DNA of 9,188 nucleotides from an uncultured Pelagibacteraceae bacterium (GTDB taxonomy: Bacteria; Pseudomonadota; Alphaproteobacteria; Pelagibacterales; Pelagibacteraceae). Every line of letters begins with the position of its first letter. Position 1 is the stretch's first letter. This document shows positions 5,742-9,188 of this stretch, piece by piece. The notes under the pieces are model-generated. The model did no database searches. It was not told where the DNA came from and worked only from the letters and a program-made list of their open reading frames with translations. Location: assembly GCA_902549785.1 (NCBI GenBank), contig CACCWT010000026.1:1-9188 (forward strand), given 5' to 3'. The position numbers were made by a program, and so were the translations under genes.

Positions 5742-6887
5742 ATGTCTATTGACTATAGACAGATTAAAAAATTTTCATCATTTATAGAAAATAAAAATTA
5801 TTCATTTAGTAGAGAAAAAATATTAAATGTATTAGACAAAAGTGCAATTGATAAAGCATATAACACAATATCCAATTGGGAAACTTATGCCCCTACCCCT
5901 CTTCTTAATTTAAATAAACTTTCAAAAGATCTAGGACTAAAAAATATTTTTTATAAAGATGAATCGAAAAGGTTCGGTCTCAAATCATTTAAAGCTCTTG
6001 GTGGCGCCTATGCTGTAGAACAAGTCTCTTCTGGAAACAAAAATGTAGTTGTGGCAACTGCAACCGCAGGGAATCATGGCAAATCAGTTGCATGGGGAGC
6101 AAAAAGATTGGGAATTGCCTGCAAAATCTTCATAAGTGAATTTGTTAGCGATACACGTGCAGATGAAATGAGAAAACTTGGTGCTGATGTAGTTCAAGTT
6201 AAAGGAAACTATGAAAACTCTTTAAATGAGTGCATTAAACAATCTAAAAAAAATGGCTGGGAAATTGTACAAGACGTGGCATGGGAAAATTATCTCACAG
6301 TTCCAAAACTAACGATGGCTGGATATTCTGTTATGATTGAAGAAATATCAAAACAAACTGATCAATATATTACTCACATTTTCTTACAAGCAGGAGTTGG
6401 AGGTATGGCATCTGGAGTAATAGCAGGTGTTGCAAGATATTTTAAAAGAATTCCTAGAATTATTGTTATTGAGCCAGAAAACGCAGATTGTGTATTGAAA
6501 AGTATTGATGCTGGTAAACTCACAAAAGTTGAAATTGAAAAAGAAAGTATCATGGGCGGGATGTCTTGTGGAGAAGTATCATTGGTCCCATGGCAAATTC
6601 TTAAGAATTCAGTAAATAATTGTGTAAGTATTCCTGATGATGACATTCCGTTATCAGTTGCAATGTTGGCTAAAGGATACTTTGGAGATGACAAAATTAT
6701 TGCAGGCGAGTGTTCAGCACCTGGTGTGATAAGTCTAAACGTAAGCTGCAATAACGAACAAATTAAGAAAGATCTTGAATTAGATATGAATGCAAATGTT
6801 TTATTGATTGGATGTGAAGGCGATACAGATATAAAATTATATAACGAACTTCTTTCCAAAGGATCAGAAAAGTTATCCAATGTATAA
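5742..6887 (+). CDS. PLP-dependent ammonia-lyase, diaminopropionate ammonia-lyase-like (fold type II)
   Basis: This 381-residue protein resembles DpaL/YgeX (diaminopropionate ammonia-lyase, about 400 residues), which turns 2,3-diaminopropionate into pyruvate and ammonia. Visible landmarks are YKDESKRFGLKSFKALGG (71-88) with the expected Schiff-base lysine K84, the cofactor loop AGNHGKSVAWGA (109-120), VQDVAWENY (176-184), FLQAGVGGMASG (214-225) for PLP phosphate, VIEPENADC (242-250) and IMGGMSCGE (270-278). The family's catalytic Asp in TDGNHG (Asp120 in E. coli) is Ala109 here; the second Asp (QDxAW, D178) is kept. The TAGNHG form leans toward threonine/serine dehydratases, so the substrate is uncertain. 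The start ATG 5742 follows the gmaS stop by 3 nt, and the end overlaps the photolyase start by 8 nt. Tight linkage suggests it releases ammonia or an amine that GmaS then captures; that role is inferred. Confidence 0.82.
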   Translation: MSIDYRQIKKFSSFIENKNYSFSREKILNVLDKSAIDKAYNTISNWETYAPTPLLNLNKLSKDLGLKNIFYKDESKRFGLKSFKALGGAYAVEQVSSGNKNVVVATATAGNHGKSVAWGAKRLGIACKIFISEFVSDTRADEMRKLGADVVQVKGNYENSLNECIKQSKKNGWEIVQDVAWENYLTVPKLTMAGYSVMIEEISKQTDQYITHIFLQAGVGGMASGVIAGVARYFKRIPRIIVIEPENADCVLKSIDAGKLTKVEIEKESIMGGMSCGEVSLVPWQILKNSVNNCVSIPDDDIPLSVAMLAKGYFGDDKIIAGECSAPGVISLNVSCNNEQIKKDLELDMNANVLLIGCEGDTDIKLYNELLSKGSEKLSNV

Positions 6888-8304
6888 TAAGGCTCTTGTT
6901 TGGGTAAGAGATGATTTTCGTATAAATAATAATGATGCATTAACCTATGCTACAAATAATCATGACTTTGTAACTGCAGTTTTCATTTTTAATAATAAAA
7001 TTTTTGATAATAAAAGGGAGGCGCAAAAATGGTGGCTAAGTAAATCTCTTGAAAGTTTTAGAACTGATTTAAAAAAATTTAATATTGGATTAGAAATAAT
7101 TAAAGATGATGAAATCAATTTCTTTTCTAAATTAAAATCTAATAATAAAATTTCTATTTATTGGAATAAAGTTTATGAACCTGCTGAACTAAATAAAGAT
7201 AAAGAAATTGGAAAAAATTTAACTGATAAAAAAATTGATTTTAAATTTTTTAAAGGGAATGTGCTAAATGAATATAATAAAATTACGAAAAATGATGGAA
7301 CTCCTTTTAAAGTTTATAGTCCCTTTTGGAGAAATGCTGAACAATATTATTTAGAGAGACTTCCAGATAAAATAAATAATGTCAAAAAATGTAAAAAGAT
7401 AGAGGTACTTATTAAAAATCAAATAAAATCTGAGGATATTTTACCTAAATCTGATTGGTATAAGAAATTTGAAAAATATTGGGAACCTTCAGAGCAAAAA
7501 GCCCATGAAAATTTAGATAATTTTATAAACAAAAGCATACTTAATTATGGTGTTGATCGTGACTTTCCGTCAATTAAAGGTACTTCATTACTTTCTCCAT
7601 ATATTAGAAATGGACAAATAAATGTTGGAGATATTTGGCAAAAATGCAAAAAACTAAAATCAAATAATATGAGTATAAAAAAATATACCAATGAAATTGG
7701 TTGGCGAGAGTTTTCACATAGTCTTATAAATTACTTTCCACAAATGCTTAAAGGAAACTTAAGAAAAGAATTTGATAAGTTTCCATGGGTAAATAATTCT
7801 AAATTTTTAAATGCATGGAAAAAAGGTATGACAGGATATCCAATTGTTGATGCTGGAATGAGAGAATTGTACGAAACAGGATGGATGCATAATAGGATTA
7901 GAATGGTCGTTGGATCTTTTCTAGTTAAGCATTTAAGAATTAACTGGAAAGAAGGAGAAAAATATTTCAGAAATTGTCTTCTTGATTTCAATGAAGCAAA
8001 TAATGTTGCGCAATGGCAATGGGTAGCTGGATGTGGTGCAGATGCGGCACCATATTTTAGAATTTTCAACCCCATTTTACAGGGTGAAAAATTTGATAAA
8101 CAGGGAGATTATGTAAAAAAATGGGTTCCTGAATTATCAAAAGTTCCTCCAAAATTTATTCATAAACCATGGGAAATGGAAAAAAAATATCAAGAAGCAA
8201 TCAACACTATCATAGGTGTTAACTATCCAATGCCAATTGTTATTCATGAGAAAGCCAGGGCTAACGCTTTGAGTGCTTTTCAATCAATTAAGAAAAAAAA
8301 TTAG
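6880..8304 (+). CDS. phrB: Class I CPD photolyase
   Basis: This 474-residue flavoprotein repairs UV-made cyclobutane pyrimidine dimers using blue light. The N-terminal antenna domain starts ALVWVRDDFRINNNDAL (5-21). The FAD domain includes WREF (275-278), TGYPIVDAGMRELYETGWMHNRIRM (two blocks at 318-342) and the signature GADAAPYFRIFNP (386-398). By alignment to E. coli PhrB from memory, the electron-transfer Trp triad is present (W379, W356, W303 for W382, W359, W306), as are the lesion-contacting W275 and W381 and the flavin-facing N375. All key residues look intact and length is normal. ATG 6880 overlaps the end of the PLP lyase by 8 nt, suggesting coupled translation; no strong Shine-Dalgarno is seen. 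Its stop overlaps the stop of yjbQ on the other strand. Photoprotection fits a surface-ocean lifestyle. Whether the antenna is folate or deazaflavin cannot be judged. Confidence 0.95.
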   Translation: MYNKALVWVRDDFRINNNDALTYATNNHDFVTAVFIFNNKIFDNKREAQKWWLSKSLESFRTDLKKFNIGLEIIKDDEINFFSKLKSNNKISIYWNKVYEPAELNKDKEIGKNLTDKKIDFKFFKGNVLNEYNKITKNDGTPFKVYSPFWRNAEQYYLERLPDKINNVKKCKKIEVLIKNQIKSEDILPKSDWYKKFEKYWEPSEQKAHENLDNFINKSILNYGVDRDFPSIKGTSLLSPYIRNGQINVGDIWQKCKKLKSNNMSIKKYTNEIGWREFSHSLINYFPQMLKGNLRKEFDKFPWVNNSKFLNAWKKGMTGYPIVDAGMRELYETGWMHNRIRMVVGSFLVKHLRINWKEGEKYFRNCLLDFNEANNVAQWQWVAGCGADAAPYFRIFNPILQGEKFDKQGDYVKKWVPELSKVPPKFIHKPWEMEKKYQEAINTIIGVNYPMPIVIHEKARANALSAFQSIKKKN

Positions 8305-8720
8305 TCTCCTATAAAATGATGAACTACAGTTCTTGTAGTCGGCTCTAATCTATGTTCAAATAAATAAATACCTTGCCAGGTTCCTAAAAGTAATTCACTA
8401 TCTTTTATACTAAGGGAGATTTGATTATTAGTTAAAGTAGATTTGATATGGGCTGGCATATCATCCTTTCCCTCAGTTGTATGAACATACAACTTGTTGT
8501 CCATGGGTACCAATTTATCAAAATAATTAATTAAATCTTTTTGTACATCTGGGTCAGCATTTTCTTGGACAATTAGTGAGGCACTAGTGTGTTGGATGCT
8601 GAGATTAATGATTCCATTTTTAAATTTATTATTATTAATCCATTCTATTGTTTTATTAGTAAACTCATACAGTTTTTGACCATTTGTATTAATTTCTAGA
8701 TTGTAAAATTCTTGTTTCAT
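8301..8720 (-). CDS. yjbQ: YjbQ family (UPF0047) protein
   Basis: The 139-residue protein carries the complete signature of the YjbQ/UPF0047 family: QHTSASLIVQENADPDVQKD (43-62), H80 in YVHTTEGKDDMPAHIKSTL (78-96, with H91) and LLGTWQGIYLFEHR (111-124), ending RTVVHHFIGD. The conserved His/Glu/Asp set forms a putative metal-binding site in a beta-rich trimer. Members have been reported to have weak thiamine phosphate synthase activity and are often annotated as secondary thiamine-phosphate synthases, but the physiological role is unclear. Start is the ATG complementary to 8718-8720; the zapE stop is 3 nt before it, so the two are probably cotranscribed. Its stop overlaps the photolyase stop by 4 nt in convergent orientation. 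Full length. Confidence 0.93.
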   Translation of the reverse strand: MKQEFYNLEINTNGQKLYEFTNKTIEWINNNKFKNGIINLSIQHTSASLIVQENADPDVQKDLINYFDKLVPMDNKLYVHTTEGKDDMPAHIKSTLTNNQISLSIKDSELLLGTWQGIYLFEHRLEPTTRTVVHHFIGD

Positions 8721-8723
8721 ACA

Positions 8724-9188
8724 TTAATTAAAGTTTTGTGATGTTAGTTCATACAATCGACTAACTGTTCTTTTGAAAGGCTTTTTCATGCTATTAGTGG
8801 ACTCGAGTGAATTTAATTCAACTTCTGATTTGATCATCAATGGTATTTTTTTTTCATAAATAATGTCGATAAAAGTAATAAACCTTTGTTGCTGGTTAGA
8901 ATTACTTTCATTAAAGTTAGGTAGATTTTCAATAAAAATAAAGTCACTCTCGTTAGCAATTTTAATGTAGTCCTCGGATCCAAGATTTCTATTACAAATT
9001 TCGTCAAAAGAAACCTTAAGAACTCCTTCATGAAAGTTATCAAATGCTAATTTACGACCCTTGACATTTAATATCTTAGTGGTTTGTTTTTTATTCTTTG
9101 TGGCTTTTCTAAAAGATTTATTAAACTTAAAATTAGATGAATTATCTATTGGTGATAAAAATCGACTTAAATTTGTATTTTTTGTAGC
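8724..9188 (-). CDS. zapE: ZapE / AFG1-family ATPase, C-terminal part (5' end outside window)
   Basis: On the minus strand a frame runs unbroken from the right edge to a TAA complementary to 8724-8726, giving 154 residues, less than half of a typical ZapE (about 350-400). The fragment has the family's C-terminal landmarks: a GRKLAFDNFHEGVLKVSFDE strand-helix region (EICNR following), GSEDYIKIANESDFIFIENLP (two blocks), RFITFIDIIYEKKIPLMI, and the closing arginine motif RTVSRLYEL near the end (FxRTxSRLxEM in the family). The Walker A and B motifs would be upstream and are not in the window. ZapE is a GTP/ATPase-like P-loop protein linked to Z-ring control in gammaproteobacteria and to mitochondrial AFG1/LACE1 in eukaryotes. 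It leads into yjbQ after 3 nt. The last conserved position Met is Leu here, a minor change. Confidence 0.9.
   Translation of the reverse strand, partial: ATKNTNLSRFLSPIDNSSNFKFNKSFRKATKNKKQTTKILNVKGRKLAFDNFHEGVLKVSFDEICNRNLGSEDYIKIANESDFIFIENLPNFNESNSNQQQRFITFIDIIYEKKIPLMIKSEVELNSLESTNSMKKPFKRTVSRLYELTSQNFN

Noticed and set aside
6374..6940. 188-codon minus-strand frame opposite the PLP lyase and photolyase start
   Set aside because: It lies wholly antisense to clear enzyme genes, has no recognisable domain, and its composition mirrors the coding strand.
7731..8075. 114-codon minus-strand frame inside the photolyase
   Set aside because: Antisense to the conserved FAD-binding region of an intact photolyase; no domain and no plausible regulatory context.
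8837..9043. 68-codon minus-strand frame in the last 350 bases
   Set aside because: It is out of frame with the ZapE C-terminal sequence, which runs unbroken on the same strand through this region and carries family motifs.
1..9188. CRISPR arrays, tRNA/rRNA genes, insertion sequences, phage genes or defence systems
   Set aside because: No regularly spaced repeats, cloverleaf-like segments, transposase motifs or terminal inverted repeats were seen; the window is household and nutrient-assimilation DNA.

Overview
The window is AT-rich DNA (roughly two thirds A+T by eye) with genes packed almost end to end. Gaps are 1-3 nt or short overlaps, and there is only one sizeable non-coding leader. Lys/Asn/Ile-rich proteins, the minimal spacing and the gene set (GlxC/GlxD-type glutamate synthase, a lone Amt, GmaS/GlnT, photolyase, YjbQ, ZapE) point to a streamlined marine alphaproteobacterium, most likely SAR11/Pelagibacterales. 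This placement is inferred from recognised families and composition, not from a database search.

Layout. Positions 1-2413 (+): end of a GlxC/MgsB-type GXGXG subunit (5' end outside the window), a GlxD/MgsC-type FMN/Fe-S glutamate synthase subunit, and an unrecognised 135-residue protein with a Lys-rich head. These are joined by a 1-nt overlap and a 2-nt gap. Positions 2414-2547: a 134-nt leader that probably holds the promoter for the next unit. Positions 2548-4187 (+): an unusual Amt-family channel and a 75-residue single-span membrane protein behind the best Shine-Dalgarno in the window. Positions 4198-4229: a strong GC-rich stem-loop. Positions 4236-8304 (+): a 51-residue single-span membrane protein, a GmaS/GlnT ligase, a fold-type II PLP lyase resembling diaminopropionate ammonia-lyase, and a class I photolyase. 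Positions 8301-9188 (-): yjbQ and the 3' part of zapE, running toward the photolyase and overlapping its stop.

How the genes fit together. GmaS-type ligases join methylamine to glutamate to give gamma-glutamylmethylamide. The MgsABC complex (GlxB/C/D-like) then makes N-methylglutamate. With an Amt channel in between, the simplest reading is uptake and assimilation of methylammonium and/or ammonium. The MgsA/GlxB amidotransferase subunit is presumably just upstream of the window; N-methylglutamate dehydrogenase genes are not seen. Family members with plain glutamine synthetase or glutamate synthase activity are the alternative.

The least explained parts are the 135-residue protein, the two tiny membrane proteins beside Amt, the Amt itself (altered pore signature, no canonical HGE tail) and the PLP lyase, in which the catalytic Asp of the TDGNHG motif is Ala. 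Together they could form an undescribed accessory layer on a methylamine/ammonium module.
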